Assembly (NCBI GenBank): GCA_023433305.1
Contig: JAEZCZ010000084.1
Location: 4,860 to 68,859 of the forward strand
Reading direction: 5' to 3'
DNA length: 64,000 bases
From: Pseudomonadota bacterium
GTDB taxonomy: Bacteria; Pseudomonadota; Alphaproteobacteria; Sphingomonadales; Sphingomonadaceae
The notes under the pieces were generated by a model. That model was not told the DNA's origin, searched no databases, and saw only the letters and a list, made by a program, of their open reading frames with translations. The number at the start of each line of letters is the position of its first letter. The first letter of the stretch is position 1. This document shows positions 49,218 through 57,522 of this stretch, in pieces. Position numbers and translations under genes: made by a program.

Positions 49218-49831
49218 ACCCGCGTTGCGTCCACGTCGTCGACGATGAGGATGCCGTCCGCCGTTCGACGCAAATGATTCTTCGCGTCTTGGGCTATGAA
49301 ACCCAGGCGTTCGAATCCGGCATCGCCTTTTTGGAGGCGCAGCCTAACCTTGCGCGGGGCTGTGTCCTGCTCGACATGCGCATGCCCGAAATCGACGGGC
49401 TCGAAGTTCAGCGCCGGCTGAACGCCGCCGGCGCGAGCCATCCCGTCATCGCGGTGAGCGGTCACGGCGATCTCGGCATGGCCGCGACGGCGATGGAGCA
49501 AGGCGCAATTGCGTTCCTGGAAAAGCCGTTCTCGCGGACAGCACTGGAGAAAGTCCTCGATCTCGCTTTCGCGCTGTTGGACGATCCTGCGGCGTACCGT
49601 TCCTATCTGGTGTCCGCCGCCGCGGCCGTGCAGAGGTTGGACCCGCCCGACCGGCGTGTCCTCGAGCTTATCGCGGAAGGCCAGGATTCGGTCGGCATCG
49701 CACGGCAGTCGGGATTGTCGGCAGCGGCAATCGAGCTGTCGCGGGCGCGCATCTACGCCGAACTGGGGGTTGGGACGCTCACCGAAGTATTGCGTTGGGC
49801 GTACGCCGCGCGCTGCGCCCAGTTGCTATAG
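49214..49831 (+). CDS. FixJ-like response regulator with divergent LuxR output domain
   Basis: A 205-residue regulator coupled to the kinase gene (GTGA). The receiver has [10 protein letters not shown], phospho-acceptor D54 ([13 protein letters not shown]), VSGHGD and FLEKPFSR. The C-terminal part resembles a GerE helix-turn-helix ([20 protein letters not shown]), but the recognition helix reads [16 protein letters not shown] instead of the usual SxRTVExHR pattern, so DNA binding may be altered or lost. It may compete with FixJ for phosphoryl groups or have its own targets (inference). Confidence 0.82.
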   Translation: MNPRCVHVVDDEDAVRRSTQMILRVLGYETQAFESGIAFLEAQPNLARGCVLLDMRMPEIDGLEVQRRLNAAGASHPVIAVSGHGDLGMAATAMEQGAIAFLEKPFSRTALEKVLDLAFALLDDPAAYRSYLVSAAAAVQRLDPPDRRVLELIAEGQDSVGIARQSGLSAAAIELSRARIYAELGVGTLTEVLRWAYAARCAQLL

Positions 49832-49908
49832 GATGTTTACGTAGCGAAGGCGCACTGGGGTTCCGTTATTAACCGAGCGCAATTCCGCCCCGAGACCGAA
49901 CCGCGCTC

Positions 49909-50289
49909 ATGTTAAGTCCCCCGAAACCCGCCGTGCTGCTCGTCGAAGACGATGACGCCGTGCGCAGAAGCCTCCAGTTGCTGATGAGTTCGCGAGGCTA
50001 CGTCGTCAGGGCGTATCCTTCCGCAGTGGGCCTTTCGCTGGACGCCGAAGCTCTCGGTTGCGGATGCATCGTTGCAGATCTGATGATGCCCCAGATCGGC
50101 GCTCTCGAGTTGCTCGCGGAATTCAAGAAGAAGGGATGGGACGGCAAGTCCATCCTCATCAGCGGCTATCTCGACTCGGCGCGGGAGAAGAAGGCTCGCC
50201 AAGCTGGGTATGACGCCATCTTGCCCAAACCAATCAGCGACTCTGTCCTGGTCCGCACCATTGAAGGATTGGTGCCGCCGGCTGGATAG
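49909..50289 (+). CDS. Single-domain response regulator
   Basis: A 126-residue receiver-only protein: VEDDDAVRRS acidic pocket, phospho-acceptor D57 (CIVADLMMPQIG), ISGY in the switch region and conserved K107 (ILPKPIS). No output domain is present. Such proteins act as phosphate sinks or bind target proteins. It lies between the FixL locus and a soluble kinase-like gene and may connect the two. The start ATG lies 77 bases after the preceding gene; no strong ribosome site is seen. Confidence 0.8.
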   Translation: MLSPPKPAVLLVEDDDAVRRSLQLLMSSRGYVVRAYPSAVGLSLDAEALGCGCIVADLMMPQIGALELLAEFKKKGWDGKSILISGYLDSAREKKARQAGYDAILPKPISDSVLVRTIEGLVPPAG

Positions 50290-50393
50290 CATGCGACCGT
50301 GCCTCACCGCGCGCGCAGCTACGTGTATTTCCCAATAGTTACGGCATGCCACTGAAGTCAGGGTTGGCTCGGGTCGTTTGGGAGAGAGCCCCA

Positions 50394-51239
50394 ATGCTCA
50401 CGCAACATAATCGGTCCGACATTGACCGGCCAGCGGAGTCGCTGCGGGCGTGCGTGCACGATCTGCGGAACTTGTTCGCGATAGTCGCCTCGGCCAAGTC
50501 CTTGCTCGAAAGGCCGCTCGATGACCGGAAGAAGCGCGTCATCCTGGAGGGCCTCGCTCGCGTCGCGATCGAAGGGAAGATCGTCACCGACGCCCTGCTC
50601 GGCGGAACGAGGGACGAAGACGCCGTGTGCAGCGACGCCTCGGCCGAGCTGCGCAGTGTCGGAGCAATCATCGAGACGATGGCGCATCCCGGCCTGAACA
50701 TCGAAATGGTCGTCGAGGACGATGCCTCATGGATTCTCATGGCGCCGGCGGAATTTCGCGCCGTGGTGCTCGAGCTCGCAACCAATGCCGTCGCGGCCGG
50801 TGCCACTCGAACGCGCATTCGGGCTGCGCGACGGGGCTCTCGCTTGTGGATCGCCGTCGCCGACAACGGTTCCGGTTTCGCGGTTCAGTCGACCTTGGCC
50901 GCGAATGCCAACGCCAGAGGCTTGCACGGTACCGGCTTGCAGCGGCTGAAAGCGGCCGCTGCCTCGGCCGGCGGCCAGGTCAAGATCCGGAGCAAAGCCG
51001 ATGCCGGAAGCGTTGTCGCAATGATCCTACCGATCGTCGGGCCCGCAAGCCCCCAGTTCCGAATCGATTGCCGCCGTGCGGATCGCAGCGAAACAAAGGA
51101 ACCGTCCCGTGGCCAGCGTTCCACCATCCAAACCCAACCGAATAGACCCTCGCACCCCGCCCGATGTTCGACCACCGGACCGCGAACCGGATATGCCCGA
51201 GCCGCCGGAGACCGAGCCGCTTTCGCCGGACATCGATGA
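50394..51239 (+). CDS. Soluble histidine-kinase-like protein with ATPase domain
   Basis: A 281-residue protein without membrane segments or sensor domain. The H-box-like helix SLRACVHDLRNLFAIVASAK has H22. The ATPase domain follows: N-box ELATNAVAAGATR, G1 VADNGSGF, G2 HGTGLQRL, ending near SVVAMILPI at about residue 210. The remaining 70 residues are Arg/Pro/Thr-rich, look like out-of-frame sequence, and overlap a second frame (51109-51279) with better codon character. I chose the ATG at 50394, with GGGAGAG upstream, over the one at 50346. It may phosphorylate the adjacent single-domain regulator. Confidence 0.75.
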   Translation: MLTQHNRSDIDRPAESLRACVHDLRNLFAIVASAKSLLERPLDDRKKRVILEGLARVAIEGKIVTDALLGGTRDEDAVCSDASAELRSVGAIIETMAHPGLNIEMVVEDDASWILMAPAEFRAVVLELATNAVAAGATRTRIRAARRGSRLWIAVADNGSGFAVQSTLAANANARGLHGTGLQRLKAAAASAGGQVKIRSKADAGSVVAMILPIVGPASPQFRIDCRRADRSETKEPSRGQRSTIQTQPNRPSHPARCSTTGPRTGYARAAGDRAAFAGHR

Positions 51240-51279
51240 CCCTGACCGTTCCCCGGACGAAGCTCCTTGCCCGGATTGA
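51109..51279 (+). CDS. Small proline-rich acidic protein overlapping the kinase tail
   Basis: A 56-codon frame starts with GTG, eight bases after AAAGGA. It encodes a Pro/Asp/Glu-rich peptide (PPDVRPPDREPDMPEPPE and further). Codons favour G/C at third positions in the second half, unlike the overlapping kinase frame. The overlap with the kinase gene is 131 bases. It may be a real small protein, with the kinase tail created by an old stop-codon loss, or a coincidence. Confidence 0.4.
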   Translation: MASVPPSKPNRIDPRTPPDVRPPDREPDMPEPPETEPLSPDIDDPDRSPDEAPCPD

Positions 51280-51422
51280 CACGGCTCCGCACGCGATGAA
51301 TGGACTTGCCGGCGAATGATTTGAGTGCCCATCATAATTCATGCCGGGCGTACCATTCCCAAGAAAAAATCACGGCCTCGGCCCGTTCGGATTGGCCTGA
51401 CAGGATGAGCGATGCCGGCGTT

Positions 51423-51776
51423 CTAGCGAGCCGCGTTGCTTCCCTGCCGCTGGGCGATCCTGTAGGTCGTGTCCCGCAACCACTGGTCCGCCTTTGTTTG
51501 CCCCTGCTCGCGGACGCGACGCTCGTAATCTGCTCTTAGCCTTGCTTTCACCTCCGCTAACTGGGCTGGCGACACTGTGGGAGTGGAGCGCTGCCGACGG
51601 GCGGCGCTGCCTTCCGTCCTGTTTGAACTGCCCTGTTGAATTTCGCGTACGTTCGCGTCCTGCTGCGACTGCAGGTAGCTTCCGAGGTAATCTTGGGCCG
51701 AAGCTGTCGACGCGGACAGAATAACCGCCAGCGCGAGCAAGCTCCTATGTGTCTTGGGACCGGGAATTAAAGTCAT
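51423..51776 (-). CDS. Small exported protein of unknown function
   Basis: A 117-residue protein with a signal peptide (HRSLLALAVILSASTASAQD, cleavage about residue 27). The mature part is hydrophilic and Gln/Arg-rich, probably helical (AQLAEVKARLRADYERRVRE). No domain is recognised. A GAGG ribosome site lies six bases upstream of the ATG at 51776; an upstream in-frame ATG at 51797 would spoil the signal peptide. It is divergent from the copper operon. Confidence 0.6.
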   Translation of the reverse strand: MTLIPGPKTHRSLLALAVILSASTASAQDYLGSYLQSQQDANVREIQQGSSNRTEGSAARRQRSTPTVSPAQLAEVKARLRADYERRVREQGQTKADQWLRDTTYRIAQRQGSNAAR

Positions 51777-52061
51777 ACGACCTCGCGTGCTCTGCAATTA
51801 CCCGCCTCAGTAGAATATACGCCAGGCACCTTCGCATGCAAGCGAGGCCGGACGCCCACCGAGAGCTGCCCTGCGGCGTGGGATATCTTTGTTGCGTCTT
51901 TCCAGGAAATCTCAAGAAGACCCATTTTTGTCCGGTTCGAAGGCGCAGGTCTGAGGTGACAGTCCTGCCGAGCGCGTCACCTTTCGAAAAGGCTGTCAGC
52001 GCGCCGCTTGATTGTCGCCGACGGCTGCGAATTTTCCGCCAGACCGGCTGAACGGCGCCCC
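51777..52061. other. Intergenic region between the small exported gene and the copper operon
   Basis: No gene is supported; a plus-strand frame at 51749-52051 has no export signal, domain or ribosome site. With the promoter at 52062-52092 this forms the 353-base divergent region upstream of the copper ATPase. Confidence 0.5.
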
Positions 52062-52092
52062 TTGACTCTAACATCATGTCAAAGTCTATCTA
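52062..52092 (+). promoter_or_regulatory. CueR/MerR-type promoter of the copper operon
   Basis: TTGACT (52062-52067) and TATCTA (52087-52092) are separated by 19 bases, the overlong spacer that MerR-family activators correct by distorting DNA. A dyad centred at 52075 (GACTCTAACAT-C-ATGTCAAAGTC, 52064-52086) pairs at 9 of 11 positions and fills the spacer, as expected for the regulator's operator. The cueR-like gene lies in the operon it would control. Confidence 0.75.
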
Positions 52093-52129
52093 GGCGGGAC
52101 ACGACGACTCCGATCGCGAAGGAACGGAC

Positions 52130-54475
52130 ATGGCCGAGTGTCACCACCACCATAAAGGGCATGAACAGGCCGACGAGGCTCACGGCACGATCGTGACCGA
52201 TCCGGTTTGCGGTATGAAGGTGGATACCCGGACCTCCAATCACCGGCATGACCTGAACGAGACGACCTACCATTTCTGCAGCGCGCGCTGCCTCGAAAAG
52301 TTCAGGGCTGATCCGGCGCGGTACCTCAACTCTTCCGAGGGCGACGCGCCGGTCGAGGCGGCACCCGGGACGATCTGGACGTGCCCGATGCACCCTGAGA
52401 TCCGTCGTGACGCACCTGGGTCGTGCCCGATTTGCGGTATGGGTCTCGAGCCGCTTGAACCCACGCTCGAGGAAGGGCCCAACCCCGAGTTGACCGACAT
52501 GAGCCGGCGTTTCTGGGTCAGCGTTCTGTTCACAGCCCCACTCGTCGTGCTCGCGATGGGAATGGAGCTGTTCGACTGGCAGATCATGTCAATGCGAGCC
52601 TCGACATGGGTGCAGCTCGCGCTGGCCACGCCCGTCGTGCTGTGGGGCGGGTGGCCGTTCTTCGAGCGGTTCTGGGCTTCGCTGAAAACCCGAAATCTCA
52701 ACATGTTCACGCTGATCGGGCTCGGGGTCGGGGTGGCCTTCGGCTACAGCCTCGTCGCAACGCTCGCACCGCAGGCCTTCCCAGCCTCGCTGCGAACCAT
52801 GGGCGGCCTGGTGCCGGTCTATTACGAGGCCGCCGCGGTCATCACCACGCTCGTCCTGCTCGGCCAGGTGCTCGAGCTGCGAGCCCGCTCCGCCACCGGC
52901 AGGGCGATCCGTGCGTTGCTCGGACTCGCGCCGAAGACGGCGCGGCGAGTGAACGACGACGGCAACGAGGAGGATATTCCGCTCGAACACGTCCACGTCG
53001 GCAACCTGTTGCGAATCCGGCCTGGCGAGAAGGTTCCGGTCGACGGCGTCGTGGTCGAGGGGCGAAGCTCGGTAGATGAATCGATGATCAGCGGCGAGCC
53101 CGTGCCGGTCGAAAAGACCGAGGGCGACCGGCTGACCGGTGCGACCGTCAACGGGACCGGCGGCCTGCTGATGAAGGCCGAACGGGTGGGGCGCGACACG
53201 GTGCTGTCGCAGATCGTGCGCATGGTGGCCGAGGCACAACGCTCGCGCGCTCCGATCCAGGCGCTCGCGGACAAGGTATCGGCGTGGTTCGTGCCGACAG
53301 TCGTCCTCGTCGCGATCGTGACCTTCGTGGCGTGGAGCGTAGTCGGCCCCGAACCACGCCTGGCGCACGCTCTGGTGAACGCCGTGGCGGTATTGATCAT
53401 CGCCTGTCCCTGCGCACTGGGCCTTGCGACCCCGATGTCGATCATGGTCGGGACCGGACGCGGCGCCACGGCCGGCGTACTGGTCAAGAATGCCGAAGCG
53501 CTCGAGCTGATGGAAAAAGTCGACACGCTCGTGGTCGACAAAACCGGCACGCTCACCGTCGGCAAGCCCAAGCTGATGGCCGTGAAGCCAGTAAATGGGT
53601 TCGACGAGGCAGAGGTCCTAGGCCTCGCCGCCGCGCTCGAGCGGGGCAGCGAGCATCCGCTGGCAGAGGCGATCGTCGAAGGCGCCGAGGAACGCAGCCT
53701 CACTATCCCTGCGAGCGAGGATTTCGCCTCGGTGACCGGCAAGGGCGTGACCGGCAAGGTCGATGGACACGCGGTTGCGCTGGGCAACAGGGCTCTGCTG
53801 GCGGACTTCGGCATTGCGACTGCCGCCCTGGAGGAGACTGCCGACCAGCACCGCGCCGAAGGGGAAGGCGTGATGTTCGCCGGGATCAACGGCCAGCTCG
53901 CGGGACTGATCGTCGTGGCCGATCCGATCAAGAACAGCGCGGTCGAGGCCGTGGCCCATTTTCGCCACGCGGGCATTCGCGTCGTGATGATGACCGGCGA
54001 CAACCATCGCACGGCCGAAGCCGTGGCTCGGCGCGTGGGCATCGACGAGGTGATCGCGGAGGTCCTGCCCGATCAGAAGCAGGCCAATGTCGAAGCGTTG
54101 CGCCGCGAGGGGCGCAAGGTGGCGATGGCCGGCGACGGCATCAACGACGCACCCGCGCTGGCCGCAGCCGACGTCGGCATTGCCATGGGCACGGGCACGG
54201 ACGTCGCCATGGAAAGCGCCGCCGTCACCCTGGTCAAGGGCGATCTCGGCGGGATCGTGCGCGCTCGCCGATTGAGCCGCGCGACCATGCGCAACATCCG
54301 GGAGAACCTGTTCTTCTCGTTCGTTTTCAACGCCGCCGGCGTGCCGATCGCAGCGGGCATACTCTACCCCTGGTTCGGCATCCTGCTCAGTCCTATCATA
54401 GCGGGCGCCGCGATGTCTTTCAGTTCAGTCGCGGTGATCGGGAACTCGCTGCGCTTGAGGGCGGCACGGATATGA
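52130..54475 (+). CDS. copA: Copper-exporting P1B-type ATPase with YHS and metal-binding N-terminal modules
   Basis: A 781-residue heavy-metal ATPase. The His-rich start ([10 protein letters not shown]) leads to a YHS domain (residues 21-66, [15 protein letters not shown]) and a heavy-metal-binding domain (83-107, [20 protein letters not shown]). Membrane helices, actuator SMISGEPVP, the CPC ion site (C426-P427-C428), phosphorylation site D470 ([11 protein letters not shown]), HP motif SEHPLAEAI and [10 protein letters not shown] follow. CPC with this N-terminus indicates Cu(I) (or Ag) export to the periplasm. The next gene overlaps its stop (ATGA). The gene name is for the ATPase and is distinct from the oxidase also called CopA downstream. 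Confidence 0.93.
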   Translation: MAECHHHHKGHEQADEAHGTIVTDPVCGMKVDTRTSNHRHDLNETTYHFCSARCLEKFRADPARYLNSSEGDAPVEAAPGTIWTCPMHPEIRRDAPGSCPICGMGLEPLEPTLEEGPNPELTDMSRRFWVSVLFTAPLVVLAMGMELFDWQIMSMRASTWVQLALATPVVLWGGWPFFERFWASLKTRNLNMFTLIGLGVGVAFGYSLVATLAPQAFPASLRTMGGLVPVYYEAAAVITTLVLLGQVLELRARSATGRAIRALLGLAPKTARRVNDDGNEEDIPLEHVHVGNLLRIRPGEKVPVDGVVVEGRSSVDESMISGEPVPVEKTEGDRLTGATVNGTGGLLMKAERVGRDTVLSQIVRMVAEAQRSRAPIQALADKVSAWFVPTVVLVAIVTFVAWSVVGPEPRLAHALVNAVAVLIIACPCALGLATPMSIMVGTGRGATAGVLVKNAEALELMEKVDTLVVDKTGTLTVGKPKLMAVKPVNGFDEAEVLGLAAALERGSEHPLAEAIVEGAEERSLTIPASEDFASVTGKGVTGKVDGHAVALGNRALLADFGIATAALEETADQHRAEGEGVMFAGINGQLAGLIVVADPIKNSAVEAVAHFRHAGIRVVMMTGDNHRTAEAVARRVGIDEVIAEVLPDQKQANVEALRREGRKVAMAGDGINDAPALAAADVGIAMGTGTDVAMESAAVTLVKGDLGGIVRARRLSRATMRNIRENLFFSFVFNAAGVPIAAGILYPWFGILLSPIIAGAAMSFSSVAVIGNSLRLRAARI

Positions 54476-54879
54476 AGATCGGCGATGCGTCCACAGCGTC
54501 CGGCATCAGCCAACGGATGATCCGGCACTACGAGAAGATCGGCCTGGTACAGCCGGCCTCGCGGCGCGCGTCGGGCTATCGCGACTACGACGATCGCGAC
54601 GTGCATACGCTCCGCTTCATCGGCCGGGCCCGCGATTTGGGCTTTCCGATCGAGGAGATCCGGCAGCTGCTGGCGCTGTGGCATGATCGCGATCGCTCAA
54701 GCGCCGACGTGAAGGCCCTGGCTCTCGCTCGCGCAGCGGAACTGAAGCGCAAGTCGGCCGAGCTGGACGAAATGCGTGTCACTCTCGAGCATCTTGCCGC
54801 GAAGTGCCATGGCGATGCCCGACCGGATTGCCCGATCCTCGGCAACCTCGCCGAGACTGACGCCGGTCAAGGTGGGTAA
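54472..54879 (+). CDS. cueR: Copper-responsive MerR-family regulator (CueR/HmrR)
   Basis: A 135-residue regulator: an N-terminal winged helix ([20 protein letters not shown]), [24 protein letters not shown], a long dimerisation helix, and the metal loop [14 protein letters not shown] with the C-x7-C spacing of Cu(I)-sensing members. It activates from promoters with a 19-bp spacer; such a promoter lies at 52062-52092. The ATG overlaps the ATPase stop, so autoregulation through the operon is likely. Confidence 0.9.
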   Translation: MKIGDASTASGISQRMIRHYEKIGLVQPASRRASGYRDYDDRDVHTLRFIGRARDLGFPIEEIRQLLALWHDRDRSSADVKALALARAAELKRKSAELDEMRVTLEHLAAKCHGDARPDCPILGNLAETDAGQGG

Positions 54880-54886
54880 AGGTAGA

Positions 54887-55243
54887 ATGGCCTATTCGCG
54901 CCACATGGTCCGAGCGTTGCTGCGCCTTCTTTTCGCGTTTTCGCTGATGACGATGCCGTTCGGCATGGCCAACGCCGCGGCCGTCGTGCCGGTGCATGGG
55001 GATGTCGCCGCCATGGCGGACCACCCAGCCGCCGTGGCCGCCCCTTGTTCCGATCATCGCAAGCCCGCGAGTGCGCCAATCGGAAGCGACCTGCACTGCG
55101 CCGCCTGCGCGGCACTCCCCGCCATCGATGCGCCGGCGCCACCAGCCGAAAGCATGCCGAAAGCACCGCTGCACAAGACGGTCGCGACGCTATCGCTCAC
55201 GCAAGACCCCGAAGTGATGACTCCACCTCCGAAGGCGATTTGA
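54887..55243 (+). CDS. Small exported cysteine-containing protein of the copper cluster
   Basis: A 118-residue protein with a signal peptide (VRALLRLLFAFSLMTMPFGM, cleavage after ANAAA). A conserved-looking CSDHRKP and DLHCAACAALPA cysteine/histidine segment, similar to small DUF2946-like proteins found near copper genes, follows. It could bind copper in the periplasm. A GGTAGA sequence precedes the ATG at 54887, eight bases after the cueR stop. The function is inferred only from location and composition. Confidence 0.65.
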   Translation: MAYSRHMVRALLRLLFAFSLMTMPFGMANAAAVVPVHGDVAAMADHPAAVAAPCSDHRKPASAPIGSDLHCAACAALPAIDAPAPPAESMPKAPLHKTVATLSLTQDPEVMTPPPKAI

Positions 55244-55282
55244 AGCGAAAAATCCAAGCTTCACTCGTATCGGAGAATTGAC

Positions 55283-55591
55283 ATGAAACTCATCATTGGC
55301 GCCTTCGCGCTGCTCGTCGCCACGCCTCTGGCTGCACAGGATGTGCCCGTTGCCGGTCCCCACGCAGTGCACGCCCAACACAATAGCCACGCGCGGGTTG
55401 CGCAGGCCGGGGAGCAGCAACCGCAACATCAGGCGCAGCACCAAGGGCATCATCAGGATCATCAACATCATCAGCAAGCCGGATCCCCGCACGAGGGGCA
55501 CGGTCAGCATGACATGGCGAGTTGCCACAAGATGATGCAGCAGCACGGCGCGGGAACTTCCGAAGCGCCTGCGGATCAATCCAAGGACTAA
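55283..55591 (+). CDS. Histidine-rich exported metal-binding protein
   Basis: A 102-residue protein with a signal peptide (MKLIIGAFALLVATPLAAQ). The mature part is dominated by His/Gln (QAQHQGHHQDHQHHQQ) with a GHGQHDMASCHKMMQQH motif joining Met, Cys and His ligands. It looks like a periplasmic copper buffer; similar small proteins occur in sphingomonad cop clusters. The start is a well-spaced ATG after CGGAGAA. Confidence 0.7.
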   Translation: MKLIIGAFALLVATPLAAQDVPVAGPHAVHAQHNSHARVAQAGEQQPQHQAQHQGHHQDHQHHQQAGSPHEGHGQHDMASCHKMMQQHGAGTSEAPADQSKD

Positions 55592-55668
55592 GCGTCGGCG
55601 GTCGCGGGGTCGGTGAAAGACATCGTCCCCGCGATCCAGAGTGCACCGAAATTCGGGGAAGACTTCCC

Positions 55669-57522
55669 ATGACTGGTTCGATTTCCATGAACCGCCGGGC
55701 GTTCGTGGCCGGCGGTACGGCCCTGCTCGGCGTCGCCGGAGCGCGGCCCGCGTGGGCGCGAAACGTGAGCACTGGGCTCGCCGCCAAAGACTTCGGCACG
55801 CTGACGGGTAACGCGATCGATCTGACGATCGCCGAGACCGCGTTCCACGTCGACGGACGCCACGGTCACGCGATTGCGATAAACGGCACCATCCCCGCCC
55901 CGCTGCTGCGGCTGCGCGAGGGCGAGAATGTGCGCCTCTCGGTCACCAATCACCTCGACGAAGACACCTCGATCCACTGGCACGGGCTGATCGTGCCGTT
56001 CCAGATGGACGGCGTGCCCGGAGTCAGCTTCCCCGGCATCAAGCCGCACTCGACCTTCGTCTATGAGTTCCCGCTGAAGCAGTCGGGCACCTACTGGTAT
56101 CACAGCCACAGCGGGCTGCAGGAACAGATCGGCCACTACGGCCCGATCGTGATCGATCCAGCCGGGGCGGATCCCGTGGCCTACGACCGCGAGCATGTAA
56201 TCGTGCTGTCCGACTGGAGCTTCATGCATCCGCATACGATCTTCACACGTCTCAAGCAGGAAGGCGGCTTCTTCAATCGCCAGAAGCTAACTCTCGCCGA
56301 CCGGCTCTCGGGCAAAGGCAGCCCGCTCTCCCCCGAAGAGCGAGACATGTTCAACCGCATGCGGATGGACCCGACGGACATCTCCGACGTGACCGCGGCA
56401 GCCTATACCTTCCTCATCAACGGACACAGTCCGCAGGAGAACTGGACCGGGCTGTTCCGCCCAGGCGAGCGCGTGAGGCTGCGCATCATCAACGCCGCCG
56501 CGCAGACGACCTTCAACCTGCGAATTCCCGGCTTGGCCATGACGGTCGTCGCCGCCGACGGCATCGACGTCCAGCCCGTCGAGGTCGACGAGTTCCAGAT
56601 CGGCAACGCGGAGACTTACGACGTCGTCGTGCGGCCGGCCGACCAGGCCTATTCGCTGGTCGCGGAATCGATCGACCGTTCGGGCATGGGCGTGGCGACT
56701 TTGGCGCCCCGCGCAGGCATGCGCGCGGCCGTGCCGCCGCTTCGCGAGCGGCCGACGCTTACGATGAAGGACATGGGGATGGACCATTCGTCCGGCCACG
56801 ACGCGGGAGCAAGCGGCGCGGCGATCGATCACGGCACGATGGACCACGGAGCGATGGACCATGCGGCCATGGGACACGCTTCTATGGATCATTCGGCCAT
56901 GGATCATTCGGGCATGGGCCACCCAATGCAGAGCACGCCTCAGGCGGCAGCGACCGATCATTCGAGCATGGACATGCGCGACAAATCCACGGTCGACTTC
57001 CCGGTAGGGGTCGGCGTGGACATGATTGCGCCGATGCCTGTCGACCGCGTTGGCGATCCCGGTCTCGGCCTGGACGATGTGGGTCACAGGGTACTCACCT
57101 ACCGCGATCTCGTCGCGCTGCAGCCGGGGCCGGGCCATCGGCCGCCCACCCGCATGATCGAAATCCACCTGACGGGGAACAAGGAGCGGTTCATGTGGTC
57201 TCTCGACGGGGAGCGGCTCTCGGAGAACCCCGAGCCCTATCGCCTCGCGCGGGACGAGCGCGTGCGGTTGCGGCTGGTCAACGACACGATGATGACCCAC
57301 CCAATGCACATCCACGGGCATTTCTTCGAGATCGTCAACGGCCATGGGGCGCATCAGCCGCTCAAGCATACCGTGCGGGTGCTGCCGGGGGGGTATGTCG
57401 ACCTTGATCTCACGGCCGATGCGCCCGGAGACTGGGCGTTCCATTGCCACCTGCTCTATCACATGCACGCGGGCATGATGCGCGTGGTGAAGGTCCGTCC
57501 GCTCGAAGGAGAGGCAGCATGA
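55669..57522 (+). CDS. Copper-resistance multicopper oxidase (PcoA/CopA family)
   Basis: A 617-residue periplasmic oxidase with a twin-arginine signal (SMNRRAFVAGGTALLGVAGA). Copper sites are HWHGLIVPFQMDGVPG, YWYHSHSGLQEQIG, HPMHIHGHFFEI and HCHLLYHMHAGMM. The last holds the type 1 site, and together they form the trinuclear cluster. Between domains 2 and 3, residues about 365-440 are a Met/His-rich stretch with many MDH-x-x units (MDHGAMDHAAMGHASMDHSA), a Cu(I)-binding linker typical of this family. It oxidises Cu(I) to less toxic Cu(II). The copB-like gene overlaps its stop by four bases. Confidence 0.93.
   Translation: MTGSISMNRRAFVAGGTALLGVAGARPAWARNVSTGLAAKDFGTLTGNAIDLTIAETAFHVDGRHGHAIAINGTIPAPLLRLREGENVRLSVTNHLDEDTSIHWHGLIVPFQMDGVPGVSFPGIKPHSTFVYEFPLKQSGTYWYHSHSGLQEQIGHYGPIVIDPAGADPVAYDREHVIVLSDWSFMHPHTIFTRLKQEGGFFNRQKLTLADRLSGKGSPLSPEERDMFNRMRMDPTDISDVTAAAYTFLINGHSPQENWTGLFRPGERVRLRIINAAAQTTFNLRIPGLAMTVVAADGIDVQPVEVDEFQIGNAETYDVVVRPADQAYSLVAESIDRSGMGVATLAPRAGMRAAVPPLRERPTLTMKDMGMDHSSGHDAGASGAAIDHGTMDHGAMDHAAMGHASMDHSAMDHSGMGHPMQSTPQAAATDHSSMDMRDKSTVDFPVGVGVDMIAPMPVDRVGDPGLGLDDVGHRVLTYRDLVALQPGPGHRPPTRMIEIHLTGNKERFMWSLDGERLSENPEPYRLARDERVRLRLVNDTMMTHPMHIHGHFFEIVNGHGAHQPLKHTVRVLPGGYVDLDLTADAPGDWAFHCHLLYHMHAGMMRVVKVRPLEGEAA

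Noticed and set aside
53284..54471. Long plus-strand frame running through the copper ATPase into cueR
   Set aside because: Only the part from 54472 matches MerR proteins; the upstream part is Arg/Gly-rich shadow sequence of the ATPase gene.
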